NCBI RefSeq assembly: GCF_008312935.1
Contig: NZ_VSZO01000008.1
Location: 62,001 to 126,000, forward strand
Reading direction: 5' to 3'
Length of the DNA: 64,000 nt
Source of the DNA: Roseiconus lacunae
GTDB lineage: Bacteria > Planctomycetota > Planctomycetia > Pirellulales > Pirellulaceae
Shown piece by piece: positions 54,565 through 64,000 of the stretch. Position 1 is the stretch's first letter, and each line of letters opens with the position of its first letter. The notes below the pieces were generated by a model. That model was not told the DNA's origin and ran no database searches. It was given only the letters and a program-made list of their open reading frames with translations. The position numbers and the translations under genes are program-made.

Positions 54565-55044
54565 ATGCTTGAATCGGTACCGATGACCCGCGAGGGATAC
54601 AACAAGATTAAGGCGGAAATCGAGCACCTCGAAAACGAAGTGATGCCCGAGATCGCGGAGAAGATCGCCATCGCTCGTGAAGAAGGCGATTTGAAGGAGA
54701 ACGCGGAGTACCACGCTCAACGTGAAAACCAAGGCAACGTGAACGCCCGCATCAACTTGCTCAAAGACAAACTCGCCCGGGCGACGATCGTCGATCTTTC
54801 CGAATTGCCCAAAGACGAGGTTGCCTTCGGTTGCACCGTCACGGTCGAAGACCAGGACGATGGCATGGAAGAAGTCTTTACGTTTGTCGGTGCCGGTGAA
54901 GAGGACTACCGGAGCGGAAAGATCTTGGTCACCAGCCCGATCGGCAAAGGCCTGCTAGGAAAGAAAGTCAATGAGATGGCCGAAATCGAAGTCCCGGCGG
55001 GACTGATGCGATTGAAAGTGCTCAAAATTGAGTTCCCCGAGTAA
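54565..55044 (+). CDS. greA: Transcription elongation factor GreA
   Basis: 159 residues from the ATG at 54565 with GGTGGAG upstream; the frame runs back to 54310 but that part is not family-like. GreA enters the RNA polymerase secondary channel and stimulates cleavage of backtracked RNA. The N-terminal coiled coil has [20 protein letters not shown] and [19 protein letters not shown], where the [10 protein letters not shown] tip carries the catalytic acidic residues. The C-terminal FKBP-like domain has [20 protein letters not shown]. Complete, standard length. Preceded closely by a strong terminator-like hairpin. Confidence 0.97.
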   Translation: MLESVPMTREGYNKIKAEIEHLENEVMPEIAEKIAIAREEGDLKENAEYHAQRENQGNVNARINLLKDKLARATIVDLSELPKDEVAFGCTVTVEDQDDGMEEVFTFVGAGEEDYRSGKILVTSPIGKGLLGKKVNEMAEIEVPAGLMRLKVLKIEFPE

Positions 55045-55174
55045 GCCCGACGTTTCTCTCCGTTGACCACTTAGCCGACGGCGCTTCGCGGGTCTGAGCC
55101 AGTCGGGCGCGCCGTAGGCCCGCGATGCGGTTCTCACTCGCACCAACGGCGATTCCCGTTTTGCCTTCCCAATC

Positions 55175-55900
55175 ATGCCGCAACCCAAACGCCACTCCGA
55201 TTCCGCTGGCGATGATTCCCTTGGCGAATCGACATCGGATCCACCAACCAGCGTTGATTCAGGACCGGGCTGCATGCCCGCCGTTTTGGCAACGGCGGTT
55301 CTGGCCGGCATCATCGGTTTCATCAGTTGCGGCGTCTTGACTTGGGTGATCTTTCAGAAACAGGACGTGCTGGCCCTGCGTGCAATGAGGGGCAGCGTCA
55401 TCCCGGCGATCGAACAGAGTCGTCTGTCGCCCGAAGAGAAAAACTCGACGGTGAAGCTACTCGAAGACTTCGCCGACCAGCTTGAACGAAAGCAGGTCGA
55501 CGGCTGGCAGGCGTCCGGTGTGATGCAGCGTCTGGGGCGGTTACCGATTTTGCAATGGGCACAAATTCGCTTGGTCGAAACCTATGTCGATGAACATCCC
55601 GAGCAATTCGTCGACGATGCAAGCTTGCAATTCGATCGGATCCGCAAGGGCGTCGAACGCAATGACATCACCAAGTTTGACTTCCTACACATCCTCGAAC
55701 CGCTCCTCGAAGTATCGCCGCAAGGCGAAGACGCGTCCCTGGCAGACGACTGGCAATCGCGAGCGATCGACGAGGTGATCGACCGTGCTCGCTTGGTCGC
55801 CGACCGCAGTGGCATCGAAGCCGAACCGAAGTCCGACATCACGATCGATGTCCTCGTCCGCCGACAAGTCGAAGCCGGGATCAAAGAAGGGACTTATTAG
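55175..55900 (+). CDS. Single-pass membrane protein of unknown function
   Basis: 241 residues, not recognised. A hydrophilic cytoplasmic N terminus (1-33), one membrane helix (about 35-60: AVLATAVLAGIIGFISCGVL), then a helical, mostly acidic domain: SRLSPEEKNSTVKLLEDFAD, VMQRLGRLPILQWAQIRLVE and HILEPLLEV. No catalytic motif stands out. It lies 130 bp after greA and before the crtI-like gene on the same strand. Confidence 0.7.
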   Translation: MPQPKRHSDSAGDDSLGESTSDPPTSVDSGPGCMPAVLATAVLAGIIGFISCGVLTWVIFQKQDVLALRAMRGSVIPAIEQSRLSPEEKNSTVKLLEDFADQLERKQVDGWQASGVMQRLGRLPILQWAQIRLVETYVDEHPEQFVDDASLQFDRIRKGVERNDITKFDFLHILEPLLEVSPQGEDASLADDWQSRAIDEVIDRARLVADRSGIEAEPKSDITIDVLVRRQVEAGIKEGTY

Positions 55901-56042
55901 AGTGGCTAGTGGCTAGAAAGGAACAGGAGTTAGTGAGTTACTAGCAGCTAGCAACTCCTTCTCAAACTTGACCTATCGCTAAATTCTCTTTGCCACCAAA
56001 CTCTCTTCTCGCAACCTTCCGATCACGCGGAGATTCCAGGCA

Positions 56043-57626
56043 GTGAAACCACGCAAGATTGTCGTCGTCGGCGCAGGCCCCGGCGGATTGGCGTCCGCGA
56101 TGCAACTTGCTTATGCCGGCTGTGACGTGACGGTTCTTGAGCGGCGGGATCGACCCGGCGGCCGGACTTCGGCGATCGAACGCGATGGCTTCCGATTCGA
56201 TTGTGGCCCGACGTTTTTTCTATACCCGCGGGTGCTCAGTGAGATCTTTCAGTCGGTCGGCTATGACTTGATGAAAGAAGTCCCGATGCGACGGCTTGAC
56301 CCGCAGTACCGATTGACGTTCGGTGGCGGCGGTCAGTTGGATTGCACTCCGGATATGGACGAAATGGATCGCCAGATCGCGAAGCTGTCGCCCGGCGATG
56401 TCGGTGCGTTGCGACGTTACATGGATGACAACCGGGTCAAACTGGCCAAGTTTCGTCCGATCTTGGAGTCGCCGTTTTGCAGCCTTGGCGACCTGCTCAA
56501 ACCGTCGCTCTTGGGTGCCGCCCCGCACTTACACCCGACCCGTTCACTGGGCACCGAACTGGGGCGCTATTTTAGCGATCCGCGATTGGTGATCGCGTTC
56601 GCGTTTCAGTCAAAGTATCTGGGAATGAGCCCCTTCAATTGTCCCAGTCTGTTCAGCATTCTGTCGTTCTTAGAGTATGAACATGGCGTCTGGCATCCGA
56701 TCGGCGGATGTGCCCGTGTGAGCGAACGGATGGCGGAGATCGCGGCCGACATGGGAGTCAAATTTCGCTACGACGAATCGGTCCGGTCGGCAGAGATGGA
56801 TGGACGGACGCTGAAACGATTGCGTACCGATCGGGCGACCTACGATGCCGATGCCTTTGTCGTCAACGCCGACTTTGCCGACTGGGTTACCCGCACGATC
56901 CCCAATCAAAACCGTCGCCGTTGGACGGACGAATCGATCGCCAAGAAACGATTTTCTTGCAGCACGTTCATGATGTACTTGGGAATCGACGGCGTCTACG
57001 AAGACCTGCCCCATCACAGCATCCATATCAGCCGCGATTATGAAAGGAACCTTCGCGAGATCGAGCAGACGCATACGCTGAGTGACGATCCGTCGTTCTA
57101 CGTGCAAAACGCTTGTGTGACTGACCCCGGTCTCGCACCATCTGGCAAAAGCACGCTCTATGTGCTCGTGCCGGTGACTCATCAAACCGGATCAATCGAC
57201 TGGGAGAAAGAGACGCCGGCGTTCCGCGAACTGACCCTGGATCGGCTCAGTCAAATCGGACTAGGTGACGTGCGAGAACGAATTCGCAGCGAGCACGTAA
57301 TCACGCCGTTAAGCTGGCAGAATGATTACAACATCTACCGCGGTGCGACGTTTAACTTGGCACACAACCTCGGGCAGATGCTCTACAACCGACCACGCAA
57401 CCGATTCGAGGACGTCGGCGGGATGTACTTAGTCGGCGGCGGTACGCACCCAGGAAGCGGGTTGCCGGTGATTTACGAATCGAGCCGCATCACGAGCAAG
57501 CTACTGCTGCGTGATTTGGGGATGAAGCCTCCTGTCGTACCGGAAAAGGTCCGCCAGACGGTCAAACCCAAGGCAACCCCGGTCCGCCCCACCCTAGCCG
57601 CCTGCAGAAACAGCGCCACCCCGTAG
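56043..57626 (+). CDS. CrtI-type phytoene/carotenoid desaturase
   Basis: 527 residues from a GTG. The N terminus [20 protein letters not shown] is the FAD dinucleotide fold, followed by [13 protein letters not shown] and [13 protein letters not shown]. The C terminus has [20 protein letters not shown], the CrtI family signature. These flavoenzymes desaturate or isomerise phytoene and related carotenoids, in line with the pigments of pink planctomycetes. Residues 505-527 are a Pro/Lys/Thr-rich extension that runs into an intergenic repeat; the TAG stop is formed by the repeat. CrtO/CrtD-type relatives cannot be excluded. No crtB or other carotenoid gene is adjacent. Confidence 0.88.
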   Translation: MKPRKIVVVGAGPGGLASAMQLAYAGCDVTVLERRDRPGGRTSAIERDGFRFDCGPTFFLYPRVLSEIFQSVGYDLMKEVPMRRLDPQYRLTFGGGGQLDCTPDMDEMDRQIAKLSPGDVGALRRYMDDNRVKLAKFRPILESPFCSLGDLLKPSLLGAAPHLHPTRSLGTELGRYFSDPRLVIAFAFQSKYLGMSPFNCPSLFSILSFLEYEHGVWHPIGGCARVSERMAEIAADMGVKFRYDESVRSAEMDGRTLKRLRTDRATYDADAFVVNADFADWVTRTIPNQNRRRWTDESIAKKRFSCSTFMMYLGIDGVYEDLPHHSIHISRDYERNLREIEQTHTLSDDPSFYVQNACVTDPGLAPSGKSTLYVLVPVTHQTGSIDWEKETPAFRELTLDRLSQIGLGDVRERIRSEHVITPLSWQNDYNIYRGATFNLAHNLGQMLYNRPRNRFEDVGGMYLVGGGTHPGSGLPVIYESSRITSKLLLRDLGMKPPVVPEKVRQTVKPKATPVRPTLAACRNSATP

Positions 57627-58020
57627 CGGAAGCCGCCGAGGCTTTCGGCACTCTCACGCAGGTGTTACCCGCAAATTGCAACGCAACCGTGGCTAACGCC
57701 ATTCGGCTAATACCGCTGTGACCTATCAGCCGATGGGCGTTAGCCCCGGTTATTGCAAACTAACACCATTCGCCTATTCCCGGAACGCGATTTAAACCGT
57801 CGCGGAAGCCGCTGAGGCTTTCGGTGACTCTCACGCAGGTGTTATGCGCAAATCACAACGCAACCGTGGCTAACGCCATTCGGCTAATACCACTGTGACC
57901 TATCAGCCGATGGGCGTTAGCCCCGGTTATTTCAAACGAACGCCATTCGCCTATTCCCGGAACGCATTTTGAACGGTAGCGGAAGCCGCCGAGGCTTTTG
58001 GCCCGTACCCACAAACCGGC
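57624..58020. repeat. Tandem repeat of about 176 bp, two copies plus a partial third
   Basis: GCGGAAGCC starts at 57626, 57802 and 57979 (periods 176 and 177). Each unit has the GGAAGCCGCCGAGGCTTTCG module, a CTCTCACGCAGGTGTTA link, CCGTGGCTAACGCCATTCGG, and ATCAGCCGATGGGCGTTAGC. The two full units differ at about a dozen positions. The first base triplet, TAG, is the stop of the upstream desaturase gene. The remaining gap to 58215 holds further decayed fragments. Confidence 0.92.
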
Positions 58021-58215
58021 AGAGCAATCGAAACTCTTGGCGGCTCGTTGATTAAATCGAATTTAGAAACTCAACGATCAGCCGATGCGCATTAGCCCGG
58101 GTTTGCGCGAGAGAACCGCACGCTATCGCGTTTGCGGCTAATTAAATCAACAGGCCGTTAGCGAGTTCCGCTACTTTGGACCACGACCGCCGATACGAAT
58201 CTTCCCATACAAACC

Positions 58216-58671
58216 ATGACCAGCAGCGCGATGAAACGACGACGGACAACAGGGCTCATCGTCCTAGCGAGCATCTTGTTCGTCGGCAGCCTTGCCCGCG
58301 GACGGGACATACTGCAGTCCGGGATGCCGTGGCAGTCGCGTTCGATCCAGCCAGACACGCGCCAATCGGTCCTCCGCCGCGACGATGCGGTCAGCTATTG
58401 TTTCGACGCCAAGGCGGCAATCCTACTGACCTCCGGCCACGATGGACTGCCGGGGCGAGGCGGCGAAGACGACAATCTGAACGGCATCATTGACGATCGG
58501 TCCGAAATGGGCGCCGTCCCGAGCGACGACCGGTGCCTCTCGCCCGCCGACCCAGGCTACAGCGGCGCGGCCGATCGAGACGAAACGATGGTCATTTCGC
58601 GAGGCACGTATGTGCGCTGCGACTCCGCCGAACGAATCCTGACCCACGACGGCTGGTGGATAGGGGAGTGA
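58216..58671 (+). CDS. Small secreted or membrane-anchored hypothetical protein
   Basis: 151 residues (ATG at 58216; the ATG at 58231 is also possible). A basic start and hydrophobic helix (about 12-27) suggest a signal peptide or anchor. The mature part has EDDNLNGIIDDRSEMGAV, a calcium-loop-like DxNxNGxIDD segment, and a C-terminal CDSAERILTHDGWWIGE. Not recognised. It is convergent with the large pseudopilin-like gene, whose product also has Asp-rich DDDADG segments, so a surface role is possible. Confidence 0.6.
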   Translation: MTSSAMKRRRTTGLIVLASILFVGSLARGRDILQSGMPWQSRSIQPDTRQSVLRRDDAVSYCFDAKAAILLTSGHDGLPGRGGEDDNLNGIIDDRSEMGAVPSDDRCLSPADPGYSGAADRDETMVISRGTYVRCDSAERILTHDGWWIGE

Positions 58672-58697
58672 AGTGATTAGCAACTAGAGGCTAGCAA

Positions 58698-61256
58698 CTA
58701 GAATTCCTGAATAACTGTTTGCTGACGGATCGTTTCTGCGGAAAGGTCGTTCAAGCGGATGGAGACCTTGATCGCCCGAAGTGGTGCGGGAACCGGAGGC
58801 GTGATTTGAATGGGATCACTGGATCCTTGGTCAATGGTTTGCGATTGCCCTGCGTTTTGGCCTTCAAATTGACCGAAATTTGCGAACGTTCCGTCCATCG
58901 GCGACCATCGCCGCCGGACGACTTGGCGGGATGACGCGTTCACTCCTGGGGCCGGATTAGCCGTCGTCAATTGCGTGCTACGCCGCTCGATGTAAGCCGG
59001 TCCGTTGACGCCTCCCACTTCCACTGCATAGTCAAATGTGGTCGTCGATCCGAACGCCACCCCCTCTTGGTCGAACGGATCCGACGCGTAGCCATCGGTC
59101 CAGGTGTCGTAAACGGGTTGATAAAACGACGAAACAACTCCCGAACCGGCGGGCGTCCGAGTAACAAACCGACCGCTGTTCTCCCACGGCACCGGGAAGG
59201 TGGATCGAACAGTGACGGAAGTAGTATCGACTGTTTCACGGTCACCGCTGAACCCACTGAAGGGGCTGACAAACTCGGTCGCACGAACTGAATTAAAAAG
59301 CGGTGTAATGTCGCCGCCCGCCTGGTCGAACTGAAACAAACCGCGCATCGGCCCGCCGGCTAATCGCATGTATCCCAGATCGACGAAGTCACCGCTATCG
59401 ACACGGCTAAACAACAGCGCCGGACTGGCATTCCAATTGGCCTGGGTACGGTTACCGTTTCCGACAAAGACTTCGTCGATGCGTGGATCGTTGACGGTCA
59501 CGACCTCATCGTCGCTTCCGGGCCAGCCCAACTCCTCTGCTTCGTCGGTCGTCGTTCCATCAGCATCATCATCGACGCCGGCAATTCCCGGTTGCCCATC
59601 TGGCCCCATCCAAACATAGCGTGGCGCGGACGGATCAAAGATCTGGACGTTGAAACCGACAATGTCGCGTGCAACGATATCGCTGCCACCGCGACGAACA
59701 CGGCAAAGTGATCGCCCGCCGGCAGCGTTATCGCTGACCTGATCGGCAAGATTGAATTCTGGACGCAGGAATGACTTTAGCGTGAATCGACCGTAGCGGT
59801 TGAGATACGGTGTTCCGCCAGGAGCTGATCCTACTGTCGCGTCTGCTTGATGAGGAAACGTCGTTGGCGTCGTCGCAGCAGCGTTCAACGGATGGTCCAA
59901 GCCGGCCAAGTCAGCCGGTGACGACTCGCGGGCGATCAAATATGGATGGGGAGGACACAAGGCCAGCTGAGGCATTGACGATCCCGGTGAGCCGCTAAGA
60001 ATTTGCTGCGGAACCCGGACGTGGGCGAAGCGATTCTCCGGTCGCGAAAGCTCTGCCAACGAATTTGCCTTGAGGATCGCCGTCGGCATCCCATACGTCG
60101 CCACCGTGGTCGCAGACGTTGCCGGCGTGCTCCAAGAATCAGTGACACGACTGATCGACAGATCCATGACCTGTTGCAACCGAGCGATCCCGGTCAACCA
60201 ATGCGGCGACGCCAAGAGCTGTGCCGCCGGAGTGCCGGAATCAACCCACAAACCGGGAGCGTTCAACGACTGGGCACCGGGATAGACGGCTTGGTTGCTC
60301 GCGTTCACATCCGAAATCGGCAACACACGTAGTCCACCCGTTGTCTGCACCAGGATTGGGATTGTCGGAATGTTCCACGTTGGCGGGATTGGGGACGGAA
60401 TCGTGGTTCCGTTAGCAATGCTCATCTCGGCCGGGCTGACGTTCAAATCTGGACGTACCAGAAGCACACGTCGGTGCAAATTCAACCGATCGGGCAACAA
60501 GTCATCGTTGCGGTCCAGATAAGCCGGATGCAAGGTGAAGTTCCCGCTGCCATCGGCAGTCTGGTTTTCGTAGTACAGTGAACCATCGGCGTTGCGTATC
60601 CACTCCGGAGATACCCAGTATGCGATCTCGGCGACCTCCGAGTAGAACGGCACCATCTCGGTGCCGTAAACGTTGTTGTAAGCGCTGATCTCAGCCGCCG
60701 TCATCTGCCCATTCATGAAACGCACGGCATCCAACACGCCGCGCGGAATGAACCCCATGAACGGAGCCCCCGCCTTGGCTCGGGTGGTGAAGGCGAGGTA
60801 GTCATCCATGTCGCCAAAGCGGCTGTCGGAAAAATAGTTGAGGTTGCGTGGCGCCGGATGTGGCACGCTTCCCAAAACTGTCGTCGTGTCGGTGAAGGGA
60901 CCCTCGTGATAAACGAGGTAACCTTCGCCGGCTGCTTCGCGTGCCGGCGGAGTCATCTCGCACGTGGCACGTCGCAGTTCATCACGCATTCGTACGGCCA
61001 CGTCACGCAGACGCACACTGAGATCCATTTCCGACTGCCGCTCGGTAATCTTGTCACCGAGCAGTTTGTAGGCACGCGCCAACCCTAGCATCAACAGTAG
61101 CGACGCGGTCAGTGCGATCAAAACTTCGAGGATCGTAAATCCGCGTTGGTGATTGATCGTGCAGGCGGGTGATGTCGGCAGCGATGTCCGTTGCATCGGT
61201 AAATTCCGAAGAGTCGATTTCGATTTCATTGTCGGTCGGATGAACTTCATGGTCAC
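58698..61256 (-). CDS. Very large pseudopilin-like protein (GspJ/PulJ type leader)
   Basis: 852 residues. A prepilin leader occurs at about residues 38-60: HQRGFTILEVLIALTASLLL, with the Gly-Phe cleavage site and Glu at +5, preceded by an unusually long 38-residue leader. After the helix is a GspJ-like coiled stretch (MDLSVRLRDVAVRMRDELRR), then about 700 residues of unrecognised, beta-rich sequence with Asp-rich GVDDDADGTTTDEAEELG. Ordinary GspJ is about 200 residues. The stop of the preceding large gene lies 2 bp away, so the two form an operon. Likely a tip or surface pilin-type protein. Confidence 0.8.
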   Translation of the reverse strand: MTMKFIRPTMKSKSTLRNLPMQRTSLPTSPACTINHQRGFTILEVLIALTASLLLMLGLARAYKLLGDKITERQSEMDLSVRLRDVAVRMRDELRRATCEMTPPAREAAGEGYLVYHEGPFTDTTTVLGSVPHPAPRNLNYFSDSRFGDMDDYLAFTTRAKAGAPFMGFIPRGVLDAVRFMNGQMTAAEISAYNNVYGTEMVPFYSEVAEIAYWVSPEWIRNADGSLYYENQTADGSGNFTLHPAYLDRNDDLLPDRLNLHRRVLLVRPDLNVSPAEMSIANGTTIPSPIPPTWNIPTIPILVQTTGGLRVLPISDVNASNQAVYPGAQSLNAPGLWVDSGTPAAQLLASPHWLTGIARLQQVMDLSISRVTDSWSTPATSATTVATYGMPTAILKANSLAELSRPENRFAHVRVPQQILSGSPGSSMPQLALCPPHPYLIARESSPADLAGLDHPLNAAATTPTTFPHQADATVGSAPGGTPYLNRYGRFTLKSFLRPEFNLADQVSDNAAGGRSLCRVRRGGSDIVARDIVGFNVQIFDPSAPRYVWMGPDGQPGIAGVDDDADGTTTDEAEELGWPGSDDEVVTVNDPRIDEVFVGNGNRTQANWNASPALLFSRVDSGDFVDLGYMRLAGGPMRGLFQFDQAGGDITPLFNSVRATEFVSPFSGFSGDRETVDTTSVTVRSTFPVPWENSGRFVTRTPAGSGVVSSFYQPVYDTWTDGYASDPFDQEGVAFGSTTTFDYAVEVGGVNGPAYIERRSTQLTTANPAPGVNASSRQVVRRRWSPMDGTFANFGQFEGQNAGQSQTIDQGSSDPIQITPPVPAPLRAIKVSIRLNDLSAETIRQQTVIQEF

Positions 61257-61258
61257 GC

Positions 61259-64000
61259 CTACTCTTCGATTTCCGAGTAGAGGATCGTTTTGGCCGCGTT
61301 CATGTTCTTACCACGAAGGAAGCCGATCGGGACGGTCCGATCGATAACGTACGTTGCTTTCGTACGTTTGGGCTCGCCGGTATCGGTGACGTATTCCTGC
61401 GTCGGGGCACCGGTTTGTGGATCGACGACAAAGTACCCAACCGTCATTCGTACCAAGAAGACGTTACTGTGATGTGTCGTCATGCCAGCCATTCGTGCGG
61501 CATGTTGATGCCGGAAATACGAATCCCGATCCTTCGCCCGACGGTTCATGTGCAATTCTGCTTGCGGCCGCTCGAACAACCCCGTGTTAACGATCGGCAT
61601 CCGCAGATCGGTAATCGGTTGAAGTGCCGCCGGAAAAGTGGGGCCCCCCGCCGGCCTAGTCTCGGTTTCATTGCCGTTGGTTAGCAGCGGCAACTGGTTC
61701 GTATTTGACGGGTTGTTGATCGTTAACATCGTTGTGTTTTCTTCGACCTCTAACGAAAACCGGGTATCGGTCGCGTTTTGGATGTCGGTGATTTGATCTG
61801 ACGTCAACGTTCGCAAGTCAAAGTCGGGATGGGGGCGCAACAGTCCCATATCGTGCGTCCGGCGTGGGTACCCTGCGGTCGCCGCGGTGTCTCGCCCCAA
61901 TTGCCGCATGAATCGCTGCACCGATGGCGTCGCGCTCGCCTGGGCGGGAGCGAAGACTCCTGCGAAGCGAGTCGGATAGGCGTAATCGAGTTCTGGGTTG
62001 GGAACCGAAATCGTCGGCACCGGAACGGAAGCCGGATATGGCCGTGTGGTGCTATAACCACGTCGGGATTCGATATATCCCTTGAAGCCACGACCGAAGT
62101 ACGTATCGGTGCTCTCGAAGTAGCGATTGTTTTGGCCCAGGACCGATGGACTTCCACGGGTATCATCAAGTTCATAGAACCCCGATTGTCCCCATGCCAG
62201 CGATCGATACACGGAACCGTTGCCGAACAATTCGGAAGCGACATATTGCGGTGAAAGCCCGTCGCCTCGAACCGAGAGGTTGTGAGGGTTCCATCGCAAC
62301 TGCTGCACGTTCACCGGAAGTGTCTGAGGGTTGCTAGGATCTTCCAAGATTTGCGGCGGGTTCGTGCTTCCCGATGAATCATCGACACCATCGAGAAACT
62401 GTTGCGACCTGACATTCGCCGAAGCACCGCTCGCAAAGTTAGGTCCTTTGCGAATGTAGTCCGGCGTGGTGTTGAGGTTGATCTTGCCCGGCGTGCGATG
62501 AAGCCCGATATAGTTGTTCGGCGGTTGCAGCGTTTCCACCGAACGGTTGAACATCCGTTGTCGTTGTCCGAGCAACGTGTTCTGGGCGGCTAGGTTACGG
62601 TCTTGTCGGAATTCGACTTTTTCCGGATCAAGCCAACGCTGGCTATCGAACCAGACCGGCCCGACATCGACGTAGTCAAAAATCTGTTCAAAGCCGGCAC
62701 GTCCTCCGGTCAGGTCTTCGAAATCGGCATCGTCATCGATCGCGATCCCAACATCCGGTCTGGTTTGGGCGGTACCGAAGGCATCGGTTTGATCGTCATC
62801 AGTACGGATCGATCCGTTGCCGGTGACAAACCCCAGCAAATGCGTATCACGAACCGTCGGTGACCCTGCGATGGCCTCAATCGATTCCAACGCGTCGGTC
62901 GTGATTTCACGCCGTGCGTTGTCCTGCAATTCGGTTTGTGGACCGAACGTTCCCAATAAACGCGTTCGCGAAACGGCAGGAACGTTCAGCAGATCCATCG
63001 GCGAACGGTACTCGCGGTTCATCCAAGGGATCGTGTTGAAGTACACGAAATCGGCTTCGAAGACCGACGCCCGCTGGAAGTTCGATTGAACTGGTGCACC
63101 GTACTCTCGATTAATAAACCCGATGGTCTGGCGAAAATTCAGCGCGTCGTTATCAAACGCCAGAACGTTGCCAGTCCGATCACGGTAGCGGGTGTCCGGT
63201 ACACCGGGTGTATCCTCGGTGCCGTTGGTCCACATCGCCCCCAATTCGAACGGCATGTAGTCGGCGGCGGCTCCCACCGGAGGCGTCATTCGTGTCGGCA
63301 CGCTTGGCCGTAGGTCATTCGTGGTCATCGTTAATTTGGAACGATGAGCGATGACTTCACGGCTATCGGCAGGTGTTCCTATCACACCGACGTCAACGAT
63401 CTGCGACATCCCGCGATCTTTGATCAGGTCGGGCATTTTCCGACGCGTGTCGAGTTGCAACTCGGGGACGAAACCGTTGTTGACGTTCGGATTGCCAATG
63501 TACGTCGTACGATCCCATGTCGAACGGTTATCAATTAACTCGACCCGCGTATCCGGGTTGCCCATGCCATCGAGGCCGATCTTGCGATCGACGTTCTCGC
63601 GGACGTCTTGCTCGCCGTTGAACGTCGTGAGGTCCATCGGTAAGAAATCGACCGTGATGTAGGGGTTGTTGGTCGGATGCCACGGTGTGGTTGGATCGGC
63701 CAATCGTTGCAGGAAGACCGTCGCGGCTTCTTGATGGGTTCCGATCGCGTTCCACTGCACATTGACTTCGCCGCTGGGCAAGTCGAACGTGTAGGAGTTG
63801 TCTTCCAGCGGACGCCCGGCGATGTGATCGAACGGGGTATCGGGAAAGAAACTAGCCGGGGTCGCCGGAGGCGGGTTGTGATACGCGTCGCTATAGGAGT
63901 CGACGGGATAGACCTCGTTACTCACCGGATCGGGATCTGGATTGACTTGATGAGTCGGCGCGGGATAGAAATTCGGTCCCGGCAGCGGGGCGCTGATATT
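61259..64000 (-). CDS. Large protein of unknown function, 5' end outside window
   Basis: The frame stays open to the end of the window (the last codons read ...PDPDPV before a GTG at 63925), so the gene continues upstream; at least 913 residues. The segment VFLQRLADPTTPW, then NPYITVDFLPMDLTTFNGEQ, recalls the large protein A of Verru_Chthon-type pilin cassettes of Verrucomicrobia and planctomycetes; this is recollection of a motif, not a search result. Other parts are Pro/Asn/Thr-rich and repetitive-looking. The C terminus is KTILYSEIEE. It sits 2 bp upstream of the large pseudopilin-like gene and presumably works with it at the cell surface. Confidence 0.72.
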   Translation of the reverse strand, partial: NISAPLPGPNFYPAPTHQVNPDPDPVSNEVYPVDSYSDAYHNPPPATPASFFPDTPFDHIAGRPLEDNSYTFDLPSGEVNVQWNAIGTHQEAATVFLQRLADPTTPWHPTNNPYITVDFLPMDLTTFNGEQDVRENVDRKIGLDGMGNPDTRVELIDNRSTWDRTTYIGNPNVNNGFVPELQLDTRRKMPDLIKDRGMSQIVDVGVIGTPADSREVIAHRSKLTMTTNDLRPSVPTRMTPPVGAAADYMPFELGAMWTNGTEDTPGVPDTRYRDRTGNVLAFDNDALNFRQTIGFINREYGAPVQSNFQRASVFEADFVYFNTIPWMNREYRSPMDLLNVPAVSRTRLLGTFGPQTELQDNARREITTDALESIEAIAGSPTVRDTHLLGFVTGNGSIRTDDDQTDAFGTAQTRPDVGIAIDDDADFEDLTGGRAGFEQIFDYVDVGPVWFDSQRWLDPEKVEFRQDRNLAAQNTLLGQRQRMFNRSVETLQPPNNYIGLHRTPGKINLNTTPDYIRKGPNFASGASANVRSQQFLDGVDDSSGSTNPPQILEDPSNPQTLPVNVQQLRWNPHNLSVRGDGLSPQYVASELFGNGSVYRSLAWGQSGFYELDDTRGSPSVLGQNNRYFESTDTYFGRGFKGYIESRRGYSTTRPYPASVPVPTISVPNPELDYAYPTRFAGVFAPAQASATPSVQRFMRQLGRDTAATAGYPRRTHDMGLLRPHPDFDLRTLTSDQITDIQNATDTRFSLEVEENTTMLTINNPSNTNQLPLLTNGNETETRPAGGPTFPAALQPITDLRMPIVNTGLFERPQAELHMNRRAKDRDSYFRHQHAARMAGMTTHHSNVFLVRMTVGYFVVDPQTGAPTQEYVTDTGEPKRTKATYVIDRTVPIGFLRGKNMNAAKTILYSEIEE

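Overview
The window looks like a chromosomal segment of a planctomycete close to Rhodopirellula and other Pirellulaceae. The evidence is a combination of features: a DUF1559 protein, a sulfatase, abundant GTG and TTG starts, a Ser/Thr kinase with a C-terminal membrane anchor, a paired clpP locus, a type II secretion/type IV pilus-like locus with split PilMNO-type genes, and a family of inverted intergenic repeats. This placement is inference from protein content; no rRNA or tRNA gene is visible.

Layout, left to right. At 1-7465 lie a truncated sulfatase, a secreted DUF1559 protein, a dolichol-phosphate-mannose-synthase-like glycosyltransferase, an ExeA-type ATPase with a membrane-protein neighbour, and trpF. 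At 7943-16145 lie ahcY, a parA-parB pair preceded by parS-like palindromes, and an nfeD-nfeD-floA membrane-microdomain group. At 16451-22526 are a small coiled-coil protein, a kinase whose start overlaps the stop of an SLC12/APC-type transporter, a TatD-like hydrolase with a small partner, and a DUF202 membrane protein. At 23254-26253 is the B12-dependent ribonucleotide reductase nrdJ, with a leader of more than 300 nt. At 26495-34381, on the minus strand, runs nusA-infB-rbfA, followed by an unusual endonuclease-III-fold protein with a histone-H1-like tail, and then yebC.

At 35629-47051 is the secretion locus: gspG, a response regulator, a histidine kinase, a STAS protein, gspE, gspF, pilM/N/O-like genes and a gspC/pilP-like gene, all on the plus strand, with the secretin gspD facing them. 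At 47728-55900 are rimO, a secreted prenyltransferase-fold protein, two clpP genes, yacG, greA and small unknowns. At 56043-64000 are a CrtI-type desaturase, a small secreted protein, and on the minus strand a very large pseudopilin-like protein plus a large protein that runs off the window end.

Gaps between genes are repeatedly filled by one repeat family. One module is a long inverted repeat built on GGCGTTAGCCACGGTT and its complement. The other is a GCCTCGGCGGCTTCCGC module. They occur singly, as composites, as a 105-bp tandem array (51263-51820) and as a roughly 176-bp tandem array (57624-58020) that supplies the crtI stop codon.

The observations most worth checking are the parS cluster, the catalytically altered endonuclease-III/H1-tail fusion, the terminator-like hairpins in the nusA and greA leaders, the two-component/STAS genes embedded in the secretion operon, and the repeat arrays.
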